From Ectocarpus siliculosus (Eukaryota; Sar; Phaeophyceae; Ectocarpales; Ectocarpaceae), in the NCBI GenBank assembly GCA_000310025.1, contig FN649003.1, forward strand, positions 336,062 to 400,061: a stretch of 64,000 nt of DNA, given 5' to 3'. The notes beneath the pieces were generated by a model. It had not been told where the DNA came from. It saw only the letters and a list, made by a program, of their open reading frames with translations, and ran no database searches. Position 1 is the stretch's first letter; each line of letters starts with the position of its first letter. Shown here one piece after another: positions 11,801 to 23,255 of this stretch. Made by a program: the position numbers and the translations under genes.

Positions 11801-14800
11801 AGTGGGGGGAGGAGGAGGGATCGGCGTTTGTTTGTTTGATGGATTCGAATCGCTCTTGTTTTGATTCGATGTGGATCTGTGGTATTATTTGTGTAGTGGT
11901 GTGGTCATACTCAAAAAGTCTTTTTCTTCTGTTGTGAAACGGCTCCCTTTGCTCTTTTTGATTTGGTTGATGTTGCGCGTTGGCGAGAAAGCCAAAGCCG
12001 ACCGAACGCCCAGCCTGCCCATGTTTCGGGGATTGGTTGATTGACGAGGCACGCACAGCGGGCTCGTCAAGCCACCAACTCCCGCGCTTTGCCTTTGACT
12101 GCAATCACAACCATGTGGTGCTGGGAACGCCTCCTGGAATCGCGGCGATCCGATCTGTATTTGGAACACCCCACACCTAACCCTAGCGCCAAACTACCCT
12201 TACCTCAAGAGAGAAGTGAGGTAGACCCGCCCCTTTGCTGTGTGTGTTTCGATATGCTTGTGTGTGTTTCTGTTAGTAGCATCGACCGCGCTAACCGGCC
12301 GACCAATGAAAAGACGCCAGTCTAAGTGCGGTTGAGAACACAAGACACGTGTGCGCGTGCGCGTGTGCGTTTTCTTCATTGATTGTCATCGACCGCGCTA
12401 ATCCGCTGACGAATGAAATGACGTCGGTCTTGAAGCGGGATAACACACGCGCGAACACTTTCTAGTCACTTTCTTTTTGCGACCGGCCTTCTCTCGCGGA
12501 CCCGCCTCTTCGACAGACGCGGGCGACGGCGGACTTCCTGCGGAGGCAGCAGCGGCTGGCCGTCCTCGACGGCCACGACGCCTGCGAGGGCATCGTGCTC
12601 ACGTGCGGGCACCACCGCGCCACCAAGGTCGGGCCCTCGCTGTACAGCTCGGCGCGCGCCATGGTCCCGGTCCTCCGCAACCGGTGAGCGGGGCGGTCGA
12701 ACCGGCGGCAAACGCAAGGTTACCACTTCACAATGGCGCGTTTTTTCTCGTCTGTGTGTTGATGACGTAGCGCGGGTTTTGCGCGGTGTCCTAACGCCAC
12801 CCGCCCCCGGCAAGAGGCACTGCTAGTGTAAGCTAGGGACGCCCGGGGTTCTGGAGATGTTTTTTCGAGACCGAAGAACCTTGCGTGTGTCATGTGCCCG
12901 CTTTTGGGGGGTCACGTGTGTGGGGCGTGGCCTATCGGCACGGTTCGGGTCACGTCGTTTAGTGTTGGAATTGTTGGCGGCCCGAAGTCGAGGCTTTGTG
13001 GTAACAATTGGACCAGCTGGGCGCCACCGCTATTTGTCTATATGGTTTGATGTGTGTCGACTGGATTGTACCGGTTGGACTCAGCTGGAAACCATGTTAT
13101 ATGTCGGTGCAAAGTAGTACTCTAGTACGAACCTCATCCTCCCCCCGTCCGTGTTTTTTCTCGCCGGGGCTGTTCGTTCGTGTCCCAGGCACGTCTACTT
13201 CCAGGTGAGTTGCGTCAGGGAGGGCCCTCTCGCCCCCAGCATCGGGGTCGGCCTGTCCACTCCGGAGATGCCCCTTTCCACCCTGGTCGGGGCCTTCAGC
13301 AACTCGGTCGGATTCTGCTCCACTGGACAGGTATGAAGCTCGTTTTTTTTTGTTTGTTGCTGCGGGGCATCCGTGGCGATTTTCTTAGCCCTCTCATTTT
13401 ATGTTGCCGTGCGCACCCGTTCGACCGACTCGCCGGGTATCGGATTCAACCTATTTATGTATGTTCAGGTGTCCCACCCCGAACCCGCTGACGCTTTCTC
13501 CGCTCCCCGACCCCGCATCCTGCTCCCGGTCGCGAATCAGATCCTCATGTCGTCCCGCTGGTACGGCGAGCCCGGAGAGTTCGCCATGCGCAAGGCGGGC
13601 ATGATGACGACGGTGGGCGTACTTGTCTACCTGGACGGGTCCCGCCCCTTCCGCTCGTGGGACGGCGACATGGTGAGGGCACTCGTGTCCTTCAGCGTCG
13701 ACGGCCGGCTCGTGCGAGTCGCCACCGGTCCCGCCGGCCCGGCCCAGGCCCCGCTCCCGGCCGGCGGCGGCGGCGGCGGGGGCGTTCCGCCGGCGGCGAT
13801 GCTGCTGCGGCGACAGCAGCAGCAGCAGCAGCAGCCGCCGCCTTTGGTGTACGGTCCGCAGCCGCCGCCGCAGCAGCAGCCGGGGCTGATGTCTCCAGTC
13901 GTGGCGCTGCCGCCACCCCAGCTGCAGCAGGCTAGCGCGACGTTCGCAGCTTCCGCCGCCGCGGGTCCCGGAGAAGGAGGAGGGGGAGTACATGTACAGC
14001 AAGACCACGGCGAGGAGGCGTGTTTGTCGCCGCCGCCTCCACCGCCTGATTGCCCTCCCGTAGAAGAGGTTGCGCCGTGGGAAGTGGCCGCTGCTGGTGC
14101 AGCGGCCGCAACAGCAGCTACAAGCAGTGCGCGCTTGATCAAAAACGGAGGAGGAGGAGGAGGAGGAGGAGGAGCGGGCGCGTCCAGCGGAGCGGCTGCG
14201 CCAGCTTTGGGGATTGGTCGAGGGGGGGGTACCATGTTACCGCCTGATGTTCCCGAGACCTCTGCTGCGCTTGGACTTGCCCTCCCCAAGGACAGGGACT
14301 TGTTTCCCACGGTTACCATCCACAGTCCCAACACAGAGGTGGGTTTTTTACGGAGGGTTTCAGATCGGTTTTTTTGTTTTTTTGGTGCAAGAATTTCTTG
14401 AGCGCATCTGCGTGAGGCTTGGTTTGTAGTCGTGTTTGGTGTATGTTCGTGCGTGGTACACGTACTTCAACGTAGCACAATCCTGGAAGGCACGCCAGCT
14501 GGTTGATTCTACACAACACGACACGTGTCATTCCCCTCACGATGCCGTCTGCCCCCCATGGGCCTGTGGCCGTTTAAGGCAACCCCGAAAACGCGTGAGA
14601 CGTGACGCGATCCGCTGTTGCGTTGATGTTAGGATCTCCAACGCCGCCGCCGCCGAAACTCTTTCTCGAAAAATTTCTTGAGCAGCGAACATCACGATAG
14701 AAGAAATCCATCCACGCCAGGCAGTTGACGCGACAAGCCAACCTGCCTAATTGGTTCTCCCCGCGTGCACCCCCCCTCTGTCTCGTTGCCAGATATTGTG

Positions 14801-14909
14801 CCGCTTTTGCGCGGAAGACTTGCTCGGCGTCACGAGAGAAAACATGGGTGCGCCGCCTGGGGCGCCGGTATACGCTCTCGACGGTAGCCTCATCAACCTT
14901 CCACACTAG
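8875..14909 (+). CDS. Large SPRY-domain protein
   Basis: Eight exons join in frame: 8875-9876, 10226-10475, 10880-11109, 11442-11705, 12517-12683, 13189-13330, 13469-14338 and 14793-14909, giving 1013 aa. An in-frame TAG lies 9 bp upstream of the ATG. Exon 1 is low-complexity with a Ser run and ends in a hydrophobic, Gly-rich helical stretch (about residues 245-330). Exon 3 is basic and helical (SYEERAESAVPRAKAQRVRR). Exons 5-8 form a SPRY fold: TKVGPSLYSSARAM, HVYFQVSCV, IGVGLSTPEM, VGVLVYLDG, VRALVSFSVDGRLV, then FPTVTIHSPNTE and ILCRFCAEDLL. SPRY domains mediate protein binding. About 190 residues rich in Gly, Gln, Pro and Ala split the last two SPRY strands. The exon 2/3 junction is the least certain: a second donor at 10514 is open but does not match the phase of exon 3. 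I cannot name a precise orthologue. Confidence 0.8.
12278..12470 (+). repeat. Repeat family B, copies 4 and 5
   Basis: Two copies near 12278 and 12387 share ATCGACCGCGCTAA, then CGGCCGACCAATGAAAAGAC or a close variant. Both follow GT/GC-rich alternating runs. They lie in intron 4 of the SPRY gene, just before its acceptor at 12516. Confidence 0.65.
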
Positions 14910-16819
14910 ATTGTTTGTTTCGCGCACATGTTGTTGACGAAGCCTGGGAATCCAACAGTGAGGGAGGCGTCTGGTATACTTAAAGCGGGCGGATTGCCCT
15001 CTTGAGCGAGAAGTCGTGTCTGCTCAAGAGTTGCACCGCTTTTGTCGTTTAAAAGGGGGTTGTTTGACACGCATGCCCGTACAAGGATACGGGACGTACC
15101 CTATACCATGCGGACAGCGGGACTGTAAATATGTAGTGCTGTTCCCTCAAAAGGCCCCGTGCCAGCCCCTTTGTCGTGGTGAAAGCTTTTATTGTACAGT
15201 GTACTGCTGTTGCGGGCGTAGCCTGTCAGACTCGGGCTCCGAAGTGTCTTAACATCACAGTGTGGAGTGGTTGGTGAGGTGTGGCCTTCGGCTATCCGGT
15301 GAAGTGCCACTTCGGCGTTGTCGAGTTTCTAGCAGCAGGTAGATATCTCGGGTTGGGGGGGGTGATGCGCGAACGTGTGCTGGTATTTTAGTTCGCGCGT
15401 GGCTAACGTGTGCCTTTGATGTACGGGTGTTGTTTTCCACCAGCGCTTTAGCCTCAACAGCGCACCCTTCTCATCAGTTACGAGCTTTGGTGTGTTGCTT
15501 TGTGTGCACATATGGCAAGAAGCTAATATTGCTGGCTTGTCGATGCAAAGAAACAAACGATACCTCTCTGCTGCCCACCCGAACGAGCGAGCAAGCTGGC
15601 GCGAGGGCAAGAAGCAAGCACGCTTATTTTGGCCGCCGTGCTTCACGCATCTGCGAAGAAAACACTACGCTCTTGTTCCCCCTTTGCTAGTTCCCCCTTT
15701 TCCGCAGCTCCTTTTCCGCGAAGAAGACGCGTTAAGGGAAGAGCACGTACCGACAAGTTAACGGGTGCTACTGCTGTGGCCCGACAGTTTTTGGAGAAAT
15801 ACACCGGGTGCGTTTTTCCGCACGCGGCCACGTTAGGAACACACGTCAAGAACACATATGGCACACGGTTTCACCTAACAATTGCGCGACCACGACCAAA
15901 AAGGCACACGATAATCACAGCAGTGCGGGGGCGATCGGGTACCTTCGAGCGGACGCCGAGCGCATATCGAGACAAAGTCTTGCCCCACCGCGTTCGTATT
16001 GGAAAATATGCTGAAAGCAAACCTCCCTGCTTTGCGTGGACGGACTGCTCTGCGTTTGTCACGGAGGACACAAACGTGTCCAAAATTCCGATTCTCAAAG
16101 CGGTGGTGGAAGCAGGTACCACTGCAAGGCCATGAATGTTAAGGCATGCAAACCAACCTACTCGTACCGTTCCCCCACAGCTCTTTGCTTCAGGCAAGAA
16201 AGAGAGGTCGTACGTGGTGCCCTCTGCTACATTCACGCTCGTGCTGAGGTGTCTTCCTGAGCAAGTGATCGCGCGTCGTAACCACCGCGAGATGCTTCGC
16301 TTACAGCAGAGCAGCACCTGAGTGCGGATTCGCCGCCTGCCCACCGAGCCGAACGCCCGCCCGCCGCTCGTCGACACGATGGACGACGCCCTGCGACCCT
16401 TTGGGGCAGAACGACACACAACATGGTCGGTGTCATCCCGGTGTTTACTCTGTTTTCAAATCTCACGACTAGCAAAGAAGGGCGACACACCAACGCCGTG
16501 GCCGTGTCTTGAACGCGACCCTTGGTCGAAAGTGATTGACATTTCTAGCACGGAGCTGCGGGGCTTGTCCAGTTGCACCGCGCCAAGCTCCGGCGGTCCT
16601 CTAACGCAGAACGCCCTCGATGGTGACACGCACTTGTCGTGGTTTTGAAGGTTGTGGGGGATCCTCTCCGCTCCTCAACGTAGTCTAAAAAGCGGTTGCA
16701 CAACGCGTAAAGCAAATATTAACATTCCCTTTTTCCGTAACCACGGGATCATTGCTTCGGGCTGTTGGCGTAATCTCCGCGGCCACGCAAAGCGCTGCCA
16801 CCGCCGCCGCCGCCGAGTG
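14910..16819. other. Convergent intergenic region, no gene recognised
   Basis: This separates the stop of the SPRY gene from the stop of the peptidyl-tRNA hydrolase gene, so it should contain both 3' UTRs. Short frames occur on both strands (longest near 15629-16135 plus and 15871-16419 minus). None shows a domain or a splice-consistent continuation. Confidence 0.45.
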
Positions 16820-19800
16820 TCATCGCGCCGAGTTGAACCGCGTCATGACCTTAGCCATGTCCTCCTCCTCTACCCAGTGCTCCACCGCGTCGCACGCGTC
16901 GGCGATAACGTTGTCGAGCTCCTTCTTTTCTGTTCTCGTGAACTCTCCAAGAACGTGGTCCGACAAGGCCTCCGAAAACTTGGACGCTGTCGGCAGAAAG
17001 TAAAGGTTGAGCCGCGAAAAGTGGGGCGGGGCCGTGTGCAAACAAGCGAAGCGAAAGCAGACACCCACCGGATCGCTCCTTACCTCAGCAGCAGTCGTGA
17101 CTTACTGCAGTGGTCAAACCATCCCTCTTTCGAGCACAGGTTGAACGAGCCAGAGGGTTAGAGTTTTTCGGCCATGGTCACGATGCGCACAATAAGCACG
17201 CAAAAAAAACATGCACAGCGGTAACAAGACACCGGAGAGATACCCGTGCGCGCGTTTTCACGAGCCACCCACTAGCACCTTCGACACAAACGCGATCTCA
17301 GCTCCTCGTAGATACCGCGGGTGACTCGAGATACCACACACCCTGGCCTGGCACGATTTCAAAGCTCGATCACTCCACAGTAGAAAGAGAGGTCGTGCCG
17401 AAAATGTCGTCGTTGGAACCATCACGTCGACATCTTTCTGAAAACGCATCAATTGAGTTTTGCATCCTCTTCGTCGTGGAGCAGTCGAGCTTTGGAAATC
17501 GTGTGGTATCTTGTGTCACCTGCGGCATGCGCATGGTAGACATGCGTACCCACACACCTCCTACGCCGATCCTAAGTCGGGTGTACTCCGGAGTCTTGAG
17601 GTGTGCCTGCAAGCTCTTGAGCCCGTTGTGCCCCCCCGCACCCCCCTTTCCCTTGAGCCGGAGCTGGCCAAAGTCTAGCGCTACCTCGTCCACCAGGACT
17701 ATGGCCGCGTTCATGGGGAGCTTGAAGAAGTCCATCACCTGGGCGACGGCCATGAGGAGGAAGGGGGGGCGGGGCGTACTCTTATCTTTTGCATGCCTTA
17801 GCGTTTAGACCATTGATCACGCGCCCTTGAGAGAGAGAGGAGCATTGTCCACACAGGACGGATCATCTTTGGCCAATCGTTCCTTCCTACTTGCCAGCGG
17901 TTGCTCAAAAATGATTTCCCTATGAAGCCCACCTATCCTATCGACATCACCAACAGATTTTTCAACTCACTTCCTATGCCCCAGTACAGCTACCGTTTTC
18001 GGTGGGGGGGGGGGGGGGGCAGCACGAGGGCGTAAAGGCGACTCGTCTCATAAGCAACCATTGGGAATATTTCGTGCAAGGTGCGACGGCAACGACAACC
18101 ATGCCACGCTGGCACCGCAAAAGTGTACACGCCAAATGCAGAAAGTCGTACATCGTACATACATACGTCTTCTTCGAAAAGAAAAGGTGTACGCGAAGAG
18201 GTTGGTGCAAGGCACGTTCGGACAGCAATTGACCTGTTTCTGCGGAGAAAAGAAGAGCAACTGTCTGTCTGAACAATGAAGAGGCCCTCGCGTTCTTCCA
18301 ACAAAGCAACACGTTAAACAAACCCAAACACGTTTCAGGAGTACCCGGTGATCGTTGAGGTAGGACGGCGGAACAACTTCCAACAAAAGCGTCGTAAACC
18401 ATGACACATAGTATCGTGCGTCTTCTTGCGCTCCCGTCCCCTTTCACCTTTCGGGCAGACATCCCGCTGTTGTTCATGTACGTGATGGGTCGCAGGATCC
18501 CCACGGACTTGTCGTTCACTCTCACCGAGCAATACTCGCCCTGAACGCGTCCGAGAAAGCATGCAGTCGAGCCCGGCGCCAAAAGGATACGGCGGGTCAC
18601 CTCAAAGAAGAGGGGTGGTTTGGACGACAGTTCCTCGGGCAAGATGCAAGCAACGGGATGGGTGCCAACACGATGCCAGAGAGTACCGCTGGCCCTCCGG
18701 TCAATCTGGCAGTACAGCATTTGAGGTTCTGCTGGTCTAAGTCGGCGCAGAGGACGACGTCCGAGAAATAGCCAAGGAAGGAAACTCGATATCCAGGGTC
18801 GTCCAGCAATGGCAGTGCTATATATGTAGATACCAGTATTCGATTTTGGCTTGGTCTTGGAGAACTATTACATCGCGCCTTTGTAGGGCAGGGTGTCTAG
18901 CAATGCGGGTGTCCGGCTCAAGCATTCTGCGGCTCGATTGCAAAATGAACCCATCAGCAGGTGCCACACACACGATACGTTCGTCCTTGTCGTTTGTGGC
19001 GCGGCAAAGCGGTACAATACGGCCGCACCCTTTAGTGTGGTCAGCCAGGCTCGCGTGACCCCATCACAGACGATGGACCATCCAGCCCAGCGAGAGGGCG
19101 TGCAAACCTACGCTTGCTTGTGACTCCCTTGGCAAAAAAGTTGGAGTACCATTTACCGTGAGCACAACACTGCTGTATTTCAGCAAACTCTATCGGGATC
19201 GCTCTACAGTAGCAGGCAAAGTGACGGCAGGCACCCGAATGGGTGTGGGATTGGGTCGCCTGTCATACACCCAGCAGTGCGCATGTTAGTCTCGTCTCCG
19301 CCGGAAAGGCAAAGGATATTCGGAAAACAACGCGAGACCATTCACCTGAAACGCGGTCTTGATCTTGAGCGTGCCCCCATGCCGCCTCGCCAGCTCCTCG
19401 GCCACCAGGAACCCGGCATTGTGCCTGGTCATCTTGTACTTGTCGCCCGGGTTACCGAGACCCACCACCAGCAGGTTGTCCCCCCGCGGGGGCGCCTTCG
19501 GCTGCGGCCGTCGCTGCTGTTTTGGCCGCCGGTGCTGCTGCTCCTGCTGCTGCTGCTGCTGCTGCTGTCCGGCAGGCTTGTTTCCGAACCCTCGGCCCTC
19601 GCCGGTAGCTCCCGCTTGAGGTGGGTTCTGGTCAGCCTTGGGCGCAGGAGCGGTTGTGTCCCCGGTGGCAGGCGAAGCGGCCAGACTGGAAGACGCGGCG
19701 GAATCGAAGAGGTGGGGGACTCGGGGTCTCATCGAGGAGAGCAGCGGGTTGCTGCTGCCGCCGGAAGAGCGCGGGGCCTTGCTGCACACTCGTCGTGATG

Positions 19801-20047
19801 AAGTGGTGGTGGTTGCGACCTGCTGCTTTCCCATAATGATGGCGTTCGCCAGTCTTGCCGTTGTTGACGTGCGTGCCGTCGATGCTATGCTGGTCAGCAG
19901 GAACGCTTGCGCAGACGGTGGGGGGCGCACAAGGCAGGCCGACGACATCAACGACAAGAGCGAGTTGCGCCAGAACCGCCGCGCATGCATCAGCATGATC
20001 CCTCTACTGCTGCTTTCCCGACTGCTGCTGCTGTGAGCCGCCGACAC
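16820..20047 (-). CDS. PTH: Bacterial-type peptidyl-tRNA hydrolase, probably plastid-targeted
   Basis: Four exons join in frame: 20047-19346, 18540-18448, 17738-17558 and 16986-16820, giving 380 aa. The enzyme frees tRNA from stalled peptidyl-tRNA. The core starts near residue 190 with [10 protein letters not shown], then TRHNAGF (catalytic His in RHN), [46 protein letters not shown] and DHVLGEF, ending FNSAR. These match the Asn, His, Met-Asn, Asp and Asn active-site positions of the Pth family in order. The ~190-residue extension holds a hydrophobic leader and SAQAF, followed by Ser/Thr/Ala/Arg-rich sequence and a poly-Gln run. A phenylalanine just after a signal-peptide cleavage site is characteristic of stramenopile bipartite plastid leaders. 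A start at Met18 (19996) would put the hydrophobic segment nearer the N-terminus. Mitochondrial targeting is the alternative. Confidence 0.93.
17315..17440 (+). repeat. Dispersed repeat family A, copy 2
   Basis: It contains ATACCACACACCCTGGC-TGGCACGATTTCAAAGC-TCGATCACTCCAC, closely matching the copy at 49105-49290. It lies in the last intron of the peptidyl-tRNA hydrolase gene. Confidence 0.6.
17763..17885 (+). repeat. Poly-G-led repeat family C, copy 1
   Basis: A G-rich run is followed by CGTACTCT, GCATGCCTTAGCGTTTAGAC, CATTGATCACGCGCCCTTGAGA, GGAGCATTGTCC and ATCGTTCCTTCCT. The same blocks in the same order recur at 27604-27740, and in part at 38449-38560. It sits in intron 2 of the peptidyl-tRNA hydrolase gene. 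Confidence 0.7.
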
Positions 20048-22195
20048 GACTGCTATGCAAGCAGTATGGCAGTATGGTTGCGTGCCAGCAGGTACAAGTT
20101 ACTGGGGGCTCGTAAACAGGGCTTTTGGACGGGTGACACCCACGAACGCGCGGAGCCCCTTTATCTAAAAATGCTGGGTCGTGCTGAACTCGGCCTGCAC
20201 TTTGCACGAACCACCAGCACCGAGCGTAGCAAGATATCCGAGACAGCAGGTGAGAGCATCCTTGCATATTCGTGTAGCCGAGCCTGGCAATCTGTACGTT
20301 TTCTGCGCTCGGTCTTTGCTGCTCAACAAATGGAATTGAGACACAACACACCGAGGAAGAGTTGGCTTTCAGCAGTACGCAGCAGCACGCCAGATCCATC
20401 CTCTTGCAACCAACCGCTGATATGTATGTATCCAGGCTCTCTCTTCTGCCCTTCTCGATACGACCTTGCGGTTGTTCCCGGTCAAAAGTAGAGCCCGACG
20501 CGCTGGTAGCGTGCTACTCCGGCAGATGTTTCGACGTTGGGGTGGCGCCTCTCGTTTGTCCCCTTTTGTTTATGTCGTCATCTTCCTTCCCAACAGCTCT
20601 CTCATATCATATGCGTCCATAGGACCTGTGTGTCGGCATTCCATCCATCCTAGACATAGATGCAACGGGCCAACGGTCATGTCGCGTTTTGTCTCTAGGA
20701 GTGCTTGCTGCTTGCTGTGTTGTACGTACATATAGCGGCTATTTCTACCCGACTAAGAGCTGTCTCTGAGGAGCAACGTTCGCGGTGATACCCAACGAGG
20801 GTGTCGAAGACATAAAAAAATGTCTACATGTAGTGTACGCATACTGCTTGTAACGGGGCTTGAGCTGTAGACAGTTACTTTCAAATTTCCCCAGTCTACA
20901 AGTACAGCCGTTGTTTGTTTGTCCGCGTTATGTTCGCAACTCGTGTTCGCGGAACCATAAATCTGAAACCAAGACACCTTACCTTTGGATGTCAGTGCCG
21001 ACAAACATGCGTCTTGCCGTGGAGAGGTAAACTGCTGCAGGTATCCATCCGCCCGAAGGAACAAACACTGGGGAGGACAACGGGGAGAACCCGATCCTGT
21101 TGTACAACAGAAGTAATTCCTTCCCACCGCTGCTGCAGCCCGCCCTGGACAAAACAACCTGTTCCCGGTAGCAAAGAACGTCAGCACGAAGCAATTTTGT
21201 TGTGGCTGCTGCGCATCACCACCCACCCACCCCATCTTTCGTTTCATCCAATGGCTGTGCCATGGCTCTCATGGTTGCTGGCACAACAGCAGTCTATACC
21301 TAAACATCATGCCTGCATTGATGAGTATTTGTTCGTAGAACCAAGCAGGTAGATAAACCGCTGCTGTGCGCTTTCTGGTCCCTGCCTCCCGGTTCCAGCG
21401 CGGAGCGACCAGCTTAGCCCAAGCGCTCGAACGAGATGAATTCGGAGCTTCGTTTCGTGTTTGAAAGAACAAGAAAGAAGAATGCGTGCCAATCATTCAG
21501 TCTCTTACGAATACGCCGCTGCATGATTCTTCCAGCGAGCACATCATGCGGAATGCTATGTATGCAAGTGGTCATGCATGCGTATTGTGATCAATCATCG
21601 CCAGACACAATGGGCCAAAGACGCCACAGATGTTGCTGGATACTCTAGTATGGAATATGTACATAGTACATTACGCTCGAGAAATCCTTGGCAAGCAGCG
21701 AGTTATAAGTGGGGTGTGCAAGCGTAATGGACAGGGAAAGAGTCGGTGCCGCCGGGAGTAGACTATGTGGGGGTGTGGGTGTGAACAAGTTTTTTCGTTT
21801 TTTGTCTGCTAGTAGACGTAAGTCATTTTTTTTTTTCCCCCGACAAGGTGTCCATCCCCTCCTTGACCTACCCTCTACGATAGCTTGGCTTGGGAGTCCC
21901 GGTGGTAGCTCAATCGAGCATGTTGCATGGCATTTGCAGCGTCGACGCGCGCCTTGGCGCACTGCTGCTACGCGCGTAGCTTCAGGGCTGATCCATTTTT
22001 GTCGTAAGCGAAGGGCCGACTGTCGAAACTAACGAACTTTGTTCTTCCGCATCGAACAGCGAATTACCAACCCTATGCATACATATGCGTACTATAATAC
22101 GAAAACGTTATATTCTAGTGTGTAGACAGCTTGTAGCGTTTTTCACTCTCTATTTTTCCCCGTTTTACGTGCGAGAGCACTGGCTGTTTGTGTGG
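20048..22195. other. Intergenic, no gene recognised
   Basis: This holds the 5' flank of the peptidyl-tRNA hydrolase gene and unassigned sequence. Short palindromic GTCTACATGTAG-type motifs occur near 20820-20900. No exon is supported up to the hAT element. Confidence 0.45.
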
Positions 22196-22759
22196 GATAT
22201 TTCCAGGGTACACCTCGGTACTAGTTTTTTAGGCGGATCCAGGCGGGGCGGTACGTCAATGTGGCGGTACTTTTTTGGCGGTTGGCGGTATTTCGTTTTC
22301 CGGCGGTACCGCCTTTGGCGGTTCCCGGTACTGCCAATAATGGCGGTACTTTTTTGGCGGTACGTCAATATGGCGTTTTTTTTTAGGCGGTTCCCGGTAC
22401 TGCCAAATACGGCGGTATTTTTCTGACGGTACTGAAATATGGCGGTACCGCCTTCGGCGGTTCCCGGTACTGCCAAATATGGCGGTTTTTTGGTGGCGGT
22501 ACTGAAATATGGCAAATTGACTGGCCGCGGCCCGCATCTACCATGGTCCGAGACTCGCTTGAGGATTGCAGCTCTAGTTCCCTCGTAGCCACCGATTCCA
22601 CATCCACAGAATCGCTCCCGTCCACAGAATCACCGGCAGCACGCGCCACCGACAAAGCAGCAGACCCATCTCCTACACAACTAGTAGCACCGGGATTCCC
22701 CTCTAACGCGCTCATTGCTCTGCTGGGCGCTGGGGCAACTGCTGCGTGTGTGATGTGTG

Positions 22760-23080
22760 TGTTCGAACCAGCGCTTTAAATAGGTGTTGCGGAGTTGCGG
22801 AAGCGCAACAATTGGATGGATATTGCGGCTTGCCGTTACGAAAAATTTTAGCCCGCAACACGTTCGTTCGCCGTAGGCGAAATATTTTTTTGGGGGGGGT
22901 CCATTTTTTTGGGGCCCTTTTTCTCGCCATTATTAAATAACAACACTATTTTTGACGTAATTTCCTTTCAAAACCAAGTAAATATCAAAAAAAAATCGCC
23001 TCCGGCAACACGCCTGCGGCGTATTGTTGCGCGGCTCCGCAACAGCCGCTTCGCCTCTATTTAAAGCGCTGGTTCGAACA
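22760..23080. mobile_element. Nested palindromic element with 24-bp terminal inverted repeats
   Basis: Positions 22760-22783 (TGTTCGAACCAGCGCTTTAA plus ATAG) are an exact inverted copy of 23057-23080. Inward, the arms stay loosely complementary through GTTGCGGAG / CTCCGCAAC and CGCCGTAGGCG-like blocks, around an A/T-rich core with poly-T and poly-G tracts. I find no target duplication. It may be a MITE or a decayed foldback inside the hAT element. Confidence 0.65.
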
Positions 23081-23174
23081 GCTGACGATCGGCGACAGAT
23101 GAAAGAGGTTCCGCCGAAAGGAACAAGGCAGTATGACGAAGAGAACAAGAACAAAGAATAAATGTGAACAAAGA

Positions 23175-23255
23175 CGCACGCCAGTTGGACTCGAACCTCT
23201 GTTCTGCGCGAGACATGGCGTTGGAGTTAGTGCCCTATGCTACTTTAGAGGGCAA
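23175..23255 (-). other. tRNA-like pol III promoter fragment (box A / box B)
   Basis: On the minus strand TAGCATAGGG fits the box A consensus. About 55 bp downstream, GGTTCGAGTCC is a perfect box B. The flanking T-stem and acceptor do not pair, so this is not a working tRNA gene. A tRNA-derived SINE head or a tRNA pseudogene is more likely. Confidence 0.4.

Noticed and set aside
13627-14334. 235-codon minus-strand ORF opposite the SPRY gene
   Set aside because: It is a shadow of the Gly/Gln/Pro repeats in SPRY exon 7; the plus strand fits SPRY strands on both sides.
23175-23255. Functional tRNA gene on the minus strand
   Set aside because: Box A and box B are good, but the T-stem and acceptor do not pair and no cloverleaf can be drawn.
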